From: Syntrophorhabdaceae bacterium | Lineage (GTDB): Bacteria > Desulfobacterota > Syntrophorhabdia > Syntrophorhabdales > Syntrophorhabdaceae | DNA: 64,000 nucleotides | Direction: 5' to 3' | Assembly: GCA_036504895.1 (NCBI GenBank) | Contig: DASXUJ010000134.1 | Location: 38,807 to 102,806, forward strand | Shown: one piece after another, positions 46,719-56,307 of the stretch | Layout of the letters: every line of letters begins with the position of its first letter | Numbering within the stretch: position 1 is the stretch's first letter | Notes under the pieces: generated by a model | Databases searched by the model: none | The model's input: the letters and a program-made list of their open reading frames with translations, nothing else | Told to the model about the DNA's origin: nothing | Translations under genes and position numbers: made by a program

Positions 46719-49364
46719 CTACTTGCGTTGATTTATGGTGAATATCTTTTTCTTTGCCGGATTCTGTGACAAGGTCACGTGAATTTTCCCCACCCTCGTT
46801 CTAGAGCTACTGTTCCCGAGGATCGAGTAGCCGACCGTGCTTCCCGCAATAGCGCCCACCGTTACCCATGGAGCGGCCGCGTCCGCCGTGGCGCTCCACT
46901 CGCAGTCCGAGGGCGTGGTGCTTACCGTGAAAGATCCGTCAAATGGCTGGTTGTCACGACGAACGGATGGCGGGCTGAGGGCGCGCATGCTGCATATGGC
47001 CCCGTCCTGGGTAACGGTAAAGGTCTGCCCCGCTATAGTGATCGTGGCTGCCGGTGCACGGGCCTGGGACGAAGGATTCGCGAGGACCGAGATCCTGACG
47101 TTGCCTCTGTTATTCCTGAAATTGAGCGCCGTGCCACTCGCCCAGTCCGCATTCGACGTGATCTGCGGCGTGGTACACCCGGTCCCCGTGCCGGTTACCC
47201 TGATGGTGACCGAGCCTTTTGCGGCTCTGAAGGCATTCGAGGTCTTGGAGAGGGTATAGGTGCAGGTAGCGGCGTCCATGAACTGGGCAAAAAGGCCGGC
47301 ACCGGTGCCTACCAGAAGGTCATCCCAGTAAAGCACGTTTATCTCCGTCCCTGCCGGATAGCGGTAGGCGAGGCTCCACGCGCTCCCGTTGAGGTAATAG
47401 ATATCATCGCCCATCGCAACGAAAGGTGTCTCATTGCTCTGTGCGTCCTGCCCTATGGTAAGCGCGGAGATCGTGCCCTTGGCGGGAAGGCCCGTAGAAA
47501 CGAGGGCCTGCCACGTGGAGCCGGCGGCACTCTTCACGTACACTTTAGGGGCGTCGGTGTTATCGACGCCGGCCGCATAGATGTCGCCCAAGGTGTTCTT
47601 TGCAAGGCTCAGGGCCCCGAAGGTGGTGATGGTTCCCGATTGGCCGTTCATATCGTTGCTGTAGCTCACCGCGCCGCCGGTTTTTGCGTAGGTGACCGTC
47701 TTGACGCCGTAGGAAGGCGCGCCCCCGGCGGCCGTATATTCACATGCCGCATACACCTTTATCGAATCCTCGTCTTCCACCATGAGGAGGTCCCTCACCT
47801 GCGTATCGGCGCTCCCCGTGTCCAGCTTGCTCCATACGGGAGACCCTGCTTTTGCGTTGGCAGTGTAAAATATGCCTCCCCTCATATTGGGGGTCTGGGC
47901 TTTGGCTCCCACGAAAAGGAGATCGGGATTGCTTGCCGACAAGGCGAGAGCGGGGATCTTGGCCGCGAAATCGAAACCCGGTTCATTGTCGAGGGCGAAT
48001 ATCCTGCTCCACGAGCTGCCTCCATCGGTGGTCGTGTATACCCGGAGGTTTGCCGCATACGCGCTGTTTCCCGAGGCATCCGATTTGTCCATGGCGATGG
48101 AAAAGTAGGGAGAGCCGTCCGACATGGGGAAAGAGGTCGACCACGCTTCCGATGGGGTCCCGTAATTGGCCACGCGCCGCACGCCCGATTTCGAGGCGGA
48201 CCACGCGATCGTCTTTGCGGCGTTCATGTCGAGGTCGGCGATCTGTACGGCGAGGACCCCATTGTTGATGTCCTGGAGGTCGACGCCGGAGTTAATCGAC
48301 ACCCCTATGCCTGCGTCGGTGGTAAGGTATACGACGCCGGTCCTGTTGGGATCGGCATAAATCGCCCCGTCGTTGGCATGGGAATCGAACGCACCGCCAT
48401 TGGGCATGGTATGCCAGGTGCCGTTTTCACCTTTGCTCGTACTCATTGCCGACCCTACATAGACGGTATAGGAAGCTGCATCCCCCGAAGTCGTCACGTT
48501 CGGGCCCACTATCCCCCACATACCCGAATTGAAGGTGGTCCAGCTTTCGCCCTCCGTATCGGTATAGGCAATATACTTGCGGGGATCTCCCGCGAGATTG
48601 GACGCCGCGGCGAAGACGCGGCCGTCAGGGCCGATGCCGAAGGAGTTGTATTCCAATTCCGTACCCAGGGCGGTCACGCTCAAGGCGGCAAAGGTCGATC
48701 CTGAAAGGCTGTTGTAGACGCCTGAGGAGACATAGATCGCGGGAGGGTTGCCCCCTTTGAAGATATAGACTTTGTGGTTGAATTTATTGACCATGAGCCG
48801 GATAAGGCCGTTTCCGAGACCCGTCACGGTTACGGGGCTGCCCGCGTCTTCCGTGCCGGAAGAGACGGTGCCGAAGTGGAGCTTATCTCCCTTCAGCCAG
48901 AAAACCTTGCCGCCGTAGGCAGTTATGGCGCCGACGCCCGACGGGACGAGCTGCTGGATGGATCCCGCGGTGACGGTGCACGTGTAAAGGGCCCCGTTGG
49001 AGTTAAAAAAGATTTTTCCCGTCGTCTGGTCCACCGCGAACCTCTGCACGGAGGTCCCGAAGCCTTTGGTATAATCGAGGTCGGGCACCACCTGGAAGGC
49101 GCCGAAAGAAGGCGTCCCCGAGCCGTGGTCCACGTCCGCATAAAACATGGTATTGGCGCTGTAAGTGGAAATGAAGACCCTCGTGACCGTAGCGCTTAAC
49201 GGGTACCCGTTGATCCAGGTAATGGAGCCGCCGTAGACCGCCTGCGGCTGGGGCGTGCCAAGAGCCGCGCCGGCCGGCGCAGGGGATAGAGAGAGAAAAT
49301 AACAGAAGAATGCAACGACGAAGGCTCTTAATACCCATCCGTGACGCGTCGAGAAGTAAGACAT
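46719..49364 (-). CDS. Large exported beta-propeller protein with C-terminal BACON-like domains
   Basis: I chose the ATG at 49364, which lies six bases after GGAGG; a GTG two codons earlier is possible. The 881-residue protein has a signal peptide (cleavage near APAGAA, ~33). Residues ~40-690 are a repetitive beta structure with BNR/Asp-box-like pieces (VYTTTDGGSSWSRI, YTDTEGESWTTF), as in sialidase-type propellers. Residues ~700-880 hold two BACON-like domains (ITSNADWASG..., VSTTPSDCEWSATADAAAPWVTVG, core SDCEWSA). BACON domains often bind mucin or carbohydrate. It is likely on the cell surface or secreted. No catalytic site was recognised. Confidence 0.8.
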   Translation of the reverse strand: MSYFSTRHGWVLRAFVVAFFCYFLSLSPAPAGAALGTPQPQAVYGGSITWINGYPLSATVTRVFISTYSANTMFYADVDHGSGTPSFGAFQVVPDLDYTKGFGTSVQRFAVDQTTGKIFFNSNGALYTCTVTAGSIQQLVPSGVGAITAYGGKVFWLKGDKLHFGTVSSGTEDAGSPVTVTGLGNGLIRLMVNKFNHKVYIFKGGNPPAIYVSSGVYNSLSGSTFAALSVTALGTELEYNSFGIGPDGRVFAAASNLAGDPRKYIAYTDTEGESWTTFNSGMWGIVGPNVTTSGDAASYTVYVGSAMSTSKGENGTWHTMPNGGAFDSHANDGAIYADPNRTGVVYLTTDAGIGVSINSGVDLQDINNGVLAVQIADLDMNAAKTIAWSASKSGVRRVANYGTPSEAWSTSFPMSDGSPYFSIAMDKSDASGNSAYAANLRVYTTTDGGSSWSRIFALDNEPGFDFAAKIPALALSASNPDLLFVGAKAQTPNMRGGIFYTANAKAGSPVWSKLDTGSADTQVRDLLMVEDEDSIKVYAACEYTAAGGAPSYGVKTVTYAKTGGAVSYSNDMNGQSGTITTFGALSLAKNTLGDIYAAGVDNTDAPKVYVKSAAGSTWQALVSTGLPAKGTISALTIGQDAQSNETPFVAMGDDIYYLNGSAWSLAYRYPAGTEINVLYWDDLLVGTGAGLFAQFMDAATCTYTLSKTSNAFRAAKGSVTIRVTGTGTGCTTPQITSNADWASGTALNFRNNRGNVRISVLANPSSQARAPAATITIAGQTFTVTQDGAICSMRALSPPSVRRDNQPFDGSFTVSTTPSDCEWSATADAAAPWVTVGAIAGSTVGYSILGNSSSRTRVGKIHVTLSQNPAKKKIFTINQRK

Positions 49365-49477
49365 AATCACCCTCCAAGAATTATTCCTGAATTGTTATCG
49401 GCAGGCTTCTCCAGGACTTAACGCCGTTGCCCGGCCGGGAGCCGCCTCTTTTGATTATTATGTGAGGCTGTGGTAAT

Positions 49478-49491
49478 ATTGTGTACACAAT
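49478..49491. promoter_or_regulatory. 14-bp perfect palindrome in a divergent promoter region
   Basis: ATTGTGTACACAAT reads the same on both strands. It lies between the starts of the exported propeller protein (minus) and the REC-kinase hybrid (plus), 104 bases before the latter. It is a good candidate for a dimeric repressor or activator site; the regulator is not known. Confidence 0.45.
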
Positions 49492-49594
49492 TTAAGACGA
49501 TTTGCACGGTAATCCCTTGTAGTTATGAGGCAGCAAATTTGTGATATATTTCAAAAGCCGGGATAAAGCGCGTAACCCGGCGCGGGCGGAGAGG

Positions 49595-50806
49595 ATGAAC
49601 AGAAAGACCAGGATATTGGTGGTGGATGACGACCCGGAAGTGCTCGAGCTCAATACGAAAGTCCTCACAAGGGCAGGATACGAGGTCCTCGAGGCGCGGA
49701 CCGGGAAGGAATGCCTTAAGGCGGTAAAACCCTTTCGCCCAGACCTTGTCCTGCTGGACGTAGTGCTTCCGGACCGGTCGGGGACCGATCTGTGCGAATC
49801 CATCAAGTCGGACCCCGAGCTGAAAAGCACTCTCGTCTTACTCGCCTCGGGAGTGATGACTTCATCGGACTATCAGGCAGAGGGTCTCGACTGCGGGGCG
49901 GACGGCTATATCACAAAACCCATTTCAAATAAGGAATTATTGGCCCGTGTACGCGCCATGGAGCGGACGAAGGAAGGCGAGGACGCGCTGAGAGAAGGAA
50001 AGGACCTTCTGGAGCAGCGGGTAAGGGAACGGACCGGCGAGCTTTCGGAGGCAAACAGACTTCTTCTCAAGGAAATACGGGAGCGCAAGGCTGCGGCGAG
50101 GGCCCTTGCAAAGTCCGAGGAGAGATTGCGTTTTCTCACGAACCATCTGCAGAAGATCAGGGAAGAGGAGAGGGCAATGCTTTCGCGGGAGGTCCATGAC
50201 AAGCTCGGACAACTCCTGACCGTGATCAAAATGGACGCGGCATGGCTGGAAAAGAGATTGCCCCGTGACGATGAGCCTGCTTTCGAGAGGGTGCGTGAGC
50301 TTACGAAATATGCCGATGACGCCACGCGCACGGTGCAGGGGATGTCCTCGGCCCTCAGGCCCTCAATTCCCGCAGAGCTCGACCTGATCGAGGCGATACG
50401 GGCCGAGGCCGGGGATTTTGCAAAACGGACCGGGATTGCCTGCGAGGTGCGTGTGGAGACGAAGATCCTTTGGCCGGGAAGGAAGATCAGCGGGGAGGTG
50501 CTGCGGATTTTTCAGGAAACCCTTACCAATATCGCACGCCATGCGAATGCGAAAAATGTGCTGATAAGGGCGCGAAAGATAGGAAAGGGCCTTCTGCTCG
50601 AAGTGAAAGACGATGGCAGGGGGATCACCAGAAAAGAGATTATGGGACCCCGGTCGATCGGATTGACGGGAATGGGCGAACGGGCCGGCGCCATAGGAGG
50701 AACCCTGCAAATTAGGGGTGCGGCGGGAAAGGGAACTACGGTTACCTTGATGGTCCCCGTGGCCGCGCCACGGAAAGGAAAGGCAAAAACCGACACTCTC
50801 CGGTAG
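49595..50806 (+). CDS. REC-HisKA_3 hybrid (receiver plus NarX-type histidine kinase)
   Basis: From the ATG at 49595 the protein is 403 residues (an upstream GTG at 49541 has no ribosome site). It has a receiver domain (Asp55, Lys at ~108), a coiled-coil linker (~125-185), a HisKA_3 domain with His201 in SREVHDKLGQ and a GHKL ATPase with QETLTNIARHANA and GLTGMGERAGAIGG. Such soluble proteins take phosphate from another kinase and signal on to a LuxR/NarL-type regulator. No such regulator is adjacent. It precedes the KaiC gene on the same strand. Confidence 0.9.
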   Translation: MNRKTRILVVDDDPEVLELNTKVLTRAGYEVLEARTGKECLKAVKPFRPDLVLLDVVLPDRSGTDLCESIKSDPELKSTLVLLASGVMTSSDYQAEGLDCGADGYITKPISNKELLARVRAMERTKEGEDALREGKDLLEQRVRERTGELSEANRLLLKEIRERKAAARALAKSEERLRFLTNHLQKIREEERAMLSREVHDKLGQLLTVIKMDAAWLEKRLPRDDEPAFERVRELTKYADDATRTVQGMSSALRPSIPAELDLIEAIRAEAGDFAKRTGIACEVRVETKILWPGRKISGEVLRIFQETLTNIARHANAKNVLIRARKIGKGLLLEVKDDGRGITRKEIMGPRSIGLTGMGERAGAIGGTLQIRGAAGKGTTVTLMVPVAAPRKGKAKTDTLR

Positions 50807-50971
50807 AGGGAAAAGAGATGAATTAATTGGAGACTCTTGCCGGGCAATGTAATAATGTATTATAGCATTACTTTGATTTCATATTTTCCGGACAACAGGG
50901 GTATTCATCTTCCCCAGGATTTTAATGAAGGTTCGATATGACCGGATTAAACTCACTACGAGGAGACCACC

Positions 50972-52423
50972 ATGAAAACTTCCCTTGCCGGCCTCACACA
51001 CACCTCCCTTGAGAAATGCCCTACCGGAATCTCAGGCCTCGACGAGATCACCCGTGGCGGTCTACCCAAAGGAAGGCCCACTCTCGTGGCAGGCGGGGCA
51101 GGCTCCGGCAAGACGCTCCTTGCCCTCGAGTTTCTCGTAAAAGGTGCGACCCTCTATAATGAGCCGGGGGTATTCATGGCCTTCGAGGAGACCGCCCAGG
51201 ACCTGTCAAAGAACGTAAGCTCCCTGGGGTTCGATCTGCCGGGGCTCATAAAGAAGAAGAAGCTCGCCATAGACTATGTCTATATCGAACGCTCCGAGAT
51301 CGAAGAGACGGGAGAATACGACCTCGAAGGGCTCTTCATCCGCTTAGGCTATGCCATCGATACGGTCAAGGCCAAAAGGGTGGCCCTCGACACCCTGGAA
51401 GTCCTCTTCGGAGGATTGAAGAATGAAGGGATCCTCCGGGCAGAGCTCCGGAGGCTCTTCCGCTTCTTAAAGGAAAAGGGGGTGACCGCCCTCGTCACCG
51501 CGGAGCGGGGAATAGACCAGTTTACCCGTCACGGCCTCGAAGAGTACGTGGCCGACTGCGTCATCCTCCTGGACCACCGGGTAAACGAACAGATCTCGAC
51601 CCGGCGATTACGGGTCGCCAAGTACCGCGGGTCTGCCCACGGCACCAATGAATACCCCTTCCTCATCGACCGGGATGGCCTCTCCATCCTCCCCGTCACC
51701 TCCCTGGGCCTCGACCATAGCGTCTCATCGGAACGGATATCGACCGGGGTCCCAAAGCTCGATGCCATGTTCGGGGGCAAGGGCTTTTTCCGGGGCAGCA
51801 GCATCCTCATATCGGGCACCGCGGGCACGGGAAAGTCGACCCTTGCCGCCCACTTTGTGGAAGCCGCCTGCAAAAGAGGGGAGAAAGCCCTCTACTTTGC
51901 CTTCGAGGAGTCTCCTGCCCAGATCGTGAGGAACATGTCCTCCGTGGGCATTAACCTCGCCCCATGCGTAAAGAAGGGGCTCCTCGAGATCAGATCGCAG
52001 CGGCCCACCTTCACCGGTCTCGAGATGCACCTCATCGAGATGCATAAGCTCATCTCCACCTCCAATCCCCGGGTAGTGGTCATGGACCCCATCACCAACC
52101 TCATCGAGGTAGGCCTCGCCGCCGACGTGAAGTCCGTCCTCACCCGTCTCATCGACTTCATGAAATCAAAAGAGATCACCGCCTTCCTCACGAGCCTCAC
52201 CACGGGCGGGGAGGCAACCGAAGCGACCAACGTGGGCGTCTCTTCCCTCATGGATACGTGGATTCTCCTCAATGATATCCCGGGGGAGACGGAGAGGACC
52301 AGGGGGGTATCGATCATAAAATCGAGAGGCATGGCCCATTCGAACGAGGTCCGGGAGTTCCGGCTTACGGATAAGGGATTTCTTATCGAAGAGAGAGTCG
52401 CGGGATCGCAGGAGAAGAAATGA
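50972..52423 (+). CDS. kaiC: KaiC-family double-domain RecA-type ATPase
   Basis: The 483-residue protein has two KaiC/RecA domains. CI has Walker A GGAGSGKT (41-48) and catalytic Glu pair in FEE (72-73). CII has GTAGTGKST (282-290) and FEES. In CII the region corresponding to the Synechococcus Ser431/Thr432 phosphosites reads GVSSLMDTW (Ser424-Ser425), so both hydroxyls are kept. The A-loop-like C-terminus is short. KaiC proteins time or relay signals by autophosphorylation and KaiB binding; outside cyanobacteria they act in stress or diurnal responses. KaiB follows 141 bases downstream. No KaiA is present. The ribosome site is GAGGAG. Confidence 0.92.
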   Translation: MKTSLAGLTHTSLEKCPTGISGLDEITRGGLPKGRPTLVAGGAGSGKTLLALEFLVKGATLYNEPGVFMAFEETAQDLSKNVSSLGFDLPGLIKKKKLAIDYVYIERSEIEETGEYDLEGLFIRLGYAIDTVKAKRVALDTLEVLFGGLKNEGILRAELRRLFRFLKEKGVTALVTAERGIDQFTRHGLEEYVADCVILLDHRVNEQISTRRLRVAKYRGSAHGTNEYPFLIDRDGLSILPVTSLGLDHSVSSERISTGVPKLDAMFGGKGFFRGSSILISGTAGTGKSTLAAHFVEAACKRGEKALYFAFEESPAQIVRNMSSVGINLAPCVKKGLLEIRSQRPTFTGLEMHLIEMHKLISTSNPRVVVMDPITNLIEVGLAADVKSVLTRLIDFMKSKEITAFLTSLTTGGEATEATNVGVSSLMDTWILLNDIPGETERTRGVSIIKSRGMAHSNEVREFRLTDKGFLIEERVAGSQEKK

Positions 52424-52564
52424 GAGAGGTGAAAAGGTAATGGACATGGCTGCCTCGTCAGGCGCCTACCTCCGCCCCCCAGGAACGATGATCTGGGTTT
52501 TTCGAACACTGAAAGGGTGCTCGTGGGACTCGACATTCGTGCTGCCCGGGCTTAGGAGACAGAT

Positions 52565-52972
52565 ATGAAAAAAGTGAGTAGGACAGAAGATTTTGAAAAA
52601 GCACTCAAGGAAGCGCCCCGAAAGAAATACGTCCTCCGCCTGTACGTGGCAGGGGCCAGCCGGAAATCATCGGAGGCGATCGCCCACATAAAAAAGATAT
52701 GCGAAGAGCACCTCAAGGGACTTTATGAGCTCCAGGTCATAGATATTTACCAGCAGCCCGTGCTCGCCAAGGGGCGGCAGATCATCGCGGTGCCGACCCT
52801 CGTAAAGGAGCTGCCCGTGCCGCTGCGCCGTTTTATCGGCAGCATGGCAGACGAGGAGCGTATCCTGGTGGGGCTCGATCTCGTGCCGAAGAGGGAGGAT
52901 CTCTCTTCGAAAGCAAAAACAGGGGTCAGCACAAAAGAAGGGAAGGATGAAAGGGAACCGAAAGGATCATGA
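52565..52972 (+). CDS. kaiB: KaiB-domain protein
   Basis: This 135-residue protein has the thioredoxin-like KaiB fold: YVLRLYVAGASRKSSEAIAHIKKIC (core LRLYVAGAS), LYELQVIDIYQQPVLAKGRQIIAVPTLVKELP (core VIDIYQQP and AVPTLVK) and RFIGSMADEERILVGLDL. It adds an N-terminal extension and a charged, probably disordered tail. KaiB binds KaiC and can also recruit histidine kinases or phosphatases. It overlaps the next kinase gene by 26 bases, which argues for a joint function. Confidence 0.92.
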   Translation: MKKVSRTEDFEKALKEAPRKKYVLRLYVAGASRKSSEAIAHIKKICEEHLKGLYELQVIDIYQQPVLAKGRQIIAVPTLVKELPVPLRRFIGSMADEERILVGLDLVPKREDLSSKAKTGVSTKEGKDEREPKGS

Positions 52973-55916
52973 TTTGAAAGCCGAGATAGAGGATTTGAAG
53001 GTGCGCCTCGCCGAGGCCGAGGAGACCATCCGGGCGATCCGGCATCGTGAAGTGGACGCCCTCGTGCTCGAGGGACCCGAAGGCCTGCAAACCTACACCA
53101 TCGAGGGCGCTGACCGGCCTTACCGGGTCTTCGTGGAATCGATGAACGAGGGGGCGGTGACCTTGTCCCCCGACGGGACGATCCTCCATTGCAACACCAG
53201 GTTCGCCGAAATGATCAAGAGGCCCCTCAACAAGATCATCGGCGCTTCCTTTTTAGACTTTCTTACCCCCTCCGACAGGGGCTGGCTCGAGCACCTGGCG
53301 CAAGAATGCGGCCTCGAGGGCTGTAAGGGCGAGACGCTTCTGACCGTCTCGAAGAAGCAGAAAATGCCCGTCTATTTCTCCGTCACACCCCTGACACCGG
53401 AGATAAACACCTTTTGCATGGTGGTTACGGACCTGACAAGCCTTAAACAGGCCCAGGACCTTTTAAAGAAGGCAAACGAGGAGCTGGAGTCGCGGGTGAA
53501 GGAACGGACCGCGGAATTGCAGGAAGGCGAAGAGCGCTGGGCCGCCACGCTTGCGAGCATCGGCGACGGGGTGATCGCCACCGACGGGAAAGGGAAGATC
53601 ACTTTCTTGAACAGGGTGGCGGAGGCCTCAACGGGCTGGACCCTCAAGGAAGCCGCGGCCACACCCGTGAGGGGCGTCTTCCGCGTGATCAGCGAGGAAG
53701 GCCGTCACAAGGTCCCTGATCCCTTCGCGAGCCTTCTCAAGGGGGAGGAGATGGCTGCTCGAGCAAATCATTCCATCCTGATAAAAAAAGACGGATCGGA
53801 AGCAATAATCGACCACAGCGGCGCGCCTATCAGGGATAAAGAGGGCAATACCACGGGCGTGGTACTCGTCTTTCGCGACATCACGGAACGCAGGCTGGCG
53901 GAGGAGGTCAGGAAAAAGAGTGAATCCATGTTCCGGCTCCTCTTCGAGACGAGCCCCGACGCGGTCTTTCTTACCTCTCCCGATGGAGGCGTCATAGCCG
54001 CGAATCCCGCGGCATGCGCCATGTTCGGCATGACGGAAGCGGAGCTGCGCCGGGCGGGCAGGAAAAGCCTCGTCGACCCCGATGATCCCCGGTTCGCGGA
54101 CCGCTTGAAGGAGCGGCAGCGCACGGGCCGCGTGATCAGGGCGGAGCTCAATTTTATCAAGAAAGGCGGCCAAAAGATTATCGCCGAGGTAGATTCGGTC
54201 ATCCTCCCCGGCAGCCCGCCCCGCTCCTTTGTCATCATGCGCGATATTACGGAGCGAAAACGGATCGAGCAGGCCCTGCGGGAGAGCGAGGAAAAATTCG
54301 CCCGCTCTTTTTCCAATAACCCGGTCGCCATCGCCATGAACCGTCTCGAAGATGGACTCATTCTCGAAGCGAACGACACCTGGCTCGCTCTCCACGGCAT
54401 GAGGCGGGAGGAGGCGATAGGCCGCTCGGCCAGGCAGATGGGCCTCTGGCCGGACCGCGCGGACATGGAGCGGTTCATCCGGGTGATGCATGAGAAGGGC
54501 GCCATCCATGGGTGGGAGCAGGAGTTCATCAACAAAGCGGGCGGGACCTTTATTGCCCAGGTATCGGCCCAGGTCATGACCCTGAGGGGCGAAAAGGTGA
54601 TCCTTCTGGCCATGACCGACATCACCGAGCGCAAGCGGGCCGAAGAGGTCGTACGCAAGTCCCGTGATGAGCTGGAGTTCCGCGTTCAGGAGCGGACCGC
54701 CGAGCTCGAAGCGGCGTATGAAACGCTCCGGGTGGAGACGGATGAGCGGAAACGAATGGAGGTCCAGCTCCGCCAGTCTCAGAAGATGGAAGCTTTAGGC
54801 ACCCTCGCGGGTGGCATCGCCCATGATTTCAACAATATCCTTGCCGCGGTCCTCGGTTTTGCGGAGATGTCCCTGGAAGATGCGCCCCAAGGCTCGACCC
54901 TCGAAAAAAACCTCCAATATATCCTGAAATCCTCTTTCAGGGCGCGGGATCTGATCAGGCAGATGCTTACTTTCAGCCGTAAGACAGAGTATACGGTGAA
55001 ACCTCTCCCCCTGACCCCCCTCGTAAAAGAGACGGCCAAACTGCTCCGTGCATCGATCCCCACCACCATCGAGATCCACGTGGACACTGCCGCCGCATCG
55101 GATATGATCCTTGCGGACCCCACCGGAATGCAGCAGATAATCATGAACCTCTGCACCAATGCAGCCTATGCCATGCGGGAAAGAGGCGGCAGATTGACCA
55201 TCGCCCTTTCGGACGTCGATTTGAAAGAGGATCGTGACGATATGGCCCTCGTGGCAGGCCCTTATATTCAGCTCGCGATAAAAGACACGGGTGACGGAAT
55301 GACGGCCGGAGTCATGAAAAGGATATTCGAGCCTTTCTTTACCACCAAAGGATCAGGACAGGGAACGGGCATGGGTCTCGCAGTTGTCTATGGTATCGTA
55401 AAAAGTTTCAAAGGCGACATAACTGTGGAGAGCAAGCCCGGAGAAGGCTCCACCTTCCGGGTTCTCATTCCGAAAATATACGCGGATGAGGTATCGGAGC
55501 CCGCTGCCGCGGAGGCCATAGCCGGCGGGAAAGAGCACATCCTTTTTATTGATGATGAGGAGATAATAATGGAGCTGGGAAAGACGATGCTCGAAAGGCT
55601 CGGTTATATTGTCACCGCCACGACCGACAGCATCGAAGCCCTTCAAGTCTTTTCACAGGACCCCCTTCGGTTCGACCTTATCATCACCGACCAGACCATG
55701 CCCGGCATTACAGGCCTCCGTCTCGCCCGGGAGCTGCGGAAGGTGCGTTCCGACCTTCCTATCATACTCTGTACCGGGAATAACGAGAGCATCAATTCCG
55801 ATACCCTCAAAAAAGCGGGGATAAGCCGGTTCCTGATGAAACCCCTTTCAAGACGGGAGATGGCAGCCGCGGTCAGGACAGTGCTTGACGCAGACGGGGA
55901 AGAGGGAACGGGTTAA
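52947..55916 (+). CDS. Multi-PAS hybrid histidine kinase with C-terminal receiver
   Basis: The 989-residue soluble protein begins with a short coiled coil, then four PAS domains (~58-165, ~195-315, ~325-435, ~448-565). A HisKA domain follows with His626 in AGGIAHDFNN, HATPase (~725-845, GTGMGLAVVYGIVK) and a C-terminal REC domain with Asp915. No membrane helix is seen, so it senses cytoplasmic signals such as redox or ligands. It overlaps kaiB and probably is the output or input kinase of the KaiBC module, in the place of SasA. It converges with a REC-only gene. Confidence 0.9.
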   Translation: MKGNRKDHDLKAEIEDLKVRLAEAEETIRAIRHREVDALVLEGPEGLQTYTIEGADRPYRVFVESMNEGAVTLSPDGTILHCNTRFAEMIKRPLNKIIGASFLDFLTPSDRGWLEHLAQECGLEGCKGETLLTVSKKQKMPVYFSVTPLTPEINTFCMVVTDLTSLKQAQDLLKKANEELESRVKERTAELQEGEERWAATLASIGDGVIATDGKGKITFLNRVAEASTGWTLKEAAATPVRGVFRVISEEGRHKVPDPFASLLKGEEMAARANHSILIKKDGSEAIIDHSGAPIRDKEGNTTGVVLVFRDITERRLAEEVRKKSESMFRLLFETSPDAVFLTSPDGGVIAANPAACAMFGMTEAELRRAGRKSLVDPDDPRFADRLKERQRTGRVIRAELNFIKKGGQKIIAEVDSVILPGSPPRSFVIMRDITERKRIEQALRESEEKFARSFSNNPVAIAMNRLEDGLILEANDTWLALHGMRREEAIGRSARQMGLWPDRADMERFIRVMHEKGAIHGWEQEFINKAGGTFIAQVSAQVMTLRGEKVILLAMTDITERKRAEEVVRKSRDELEFRVQERTAELEAAYETLRVETDERKRMEVQLRQSQKMEALGTLAGGIAHDFNNILAAVLGFAEMSLEDAPQGSTLEKNLQYILKSSFRARDLIRQMLTFSRKTEYTVKPLPLTPLVKETAKLLRASIPTTIEIHVDTAAASDMILADPTGMQQIIMNLCTNAAYAMRERGGRLTIALSDVDLKEDRDDMALVAGPYIQLAIKDTGDGMTAGVMKRIFEPFFTTKGSGQGTGMGLAVVYGIVKSFKGDITVESKPGEGSTFRVLIPKIYADEVSEPAAAEAIAGGKEHILFIDDEEIIMELGKTMLERLGYIVTATTDSIEALQVFSQDPLRFDLIITDQTMPGITGLRLARELRKVRSDLPIILCTGNNESINSDTLKKAGISRFLMKPLSRREMAAAVRTVLDADGEEGTG

Positions 55917-55926
55917 AAGCGGCGTT

Positions 55927-56307
55927 CTATTTCAATAGCCCCTGGAGTGCCTGTTTCAGATATTCTTTGACGATCGGCTTGATGAGCGTGGCCCGTACGC
56001 CGCTCCCACGGACCTCCTCGAGGGAGATCATATTGCCGTGTCCCGTCATCAGCACTATGGGGATGTCGTCCTTTATCCTGAGGAGCTGCTTGGTGAGCTG
56101 GGTCCCCTTCAAACCGGGCATTATCTCATCCACCACCACGGCATCGAACCGTTCCGGCGCTTTGGAAAAAAGCTTGAGCCCGTCTTCGGGCCTCACGCAG
56201 ACCACCGCCAGGTAGCCCATGCGGCGAAGCATCTGGCCCACCATTTTCGATACCACCTCGTCGTCATCGACGACCAGGACCCTGTATTTCGCACGCACTC
56301 TTGTCAT
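55927..56307 (-). CDS. Single-domain response regulator (REC only)
   Basis: This 126-residue receiver has DDD (14-16), phospho-acceptor Asp60, Thr in LMTGHG and Lys in LIKP. There is no output domain. It lies tail to tail with the multi-PAS hybrid kinase, so it may be a phosphate sink or relay partner of that kinase. The ATG has a weak ribosome site. Confidence 0.87.
   Translation of the reverse strand: MTRVRAKYRVLVVDDDEVVSKMVGQMLRRMGYLAVVCVRPEDGLKLFSKAPERFDAVVVDEIMPGLKGTQLTKQLLRIKDDIPIVLMTGHGNMISLEEVRGSGVRATLIKPIVKEYLKQALQGLLK

Noticed and set aside
46779..48704. 641-codon open frame opposite the beta-propeller gene
   Set aside because: It is antisense to a well-supported exported protein, lacks a ribosome site and its translation is Gly/Arg-rich low-complexity, typical of a GC-rich shadow frame.
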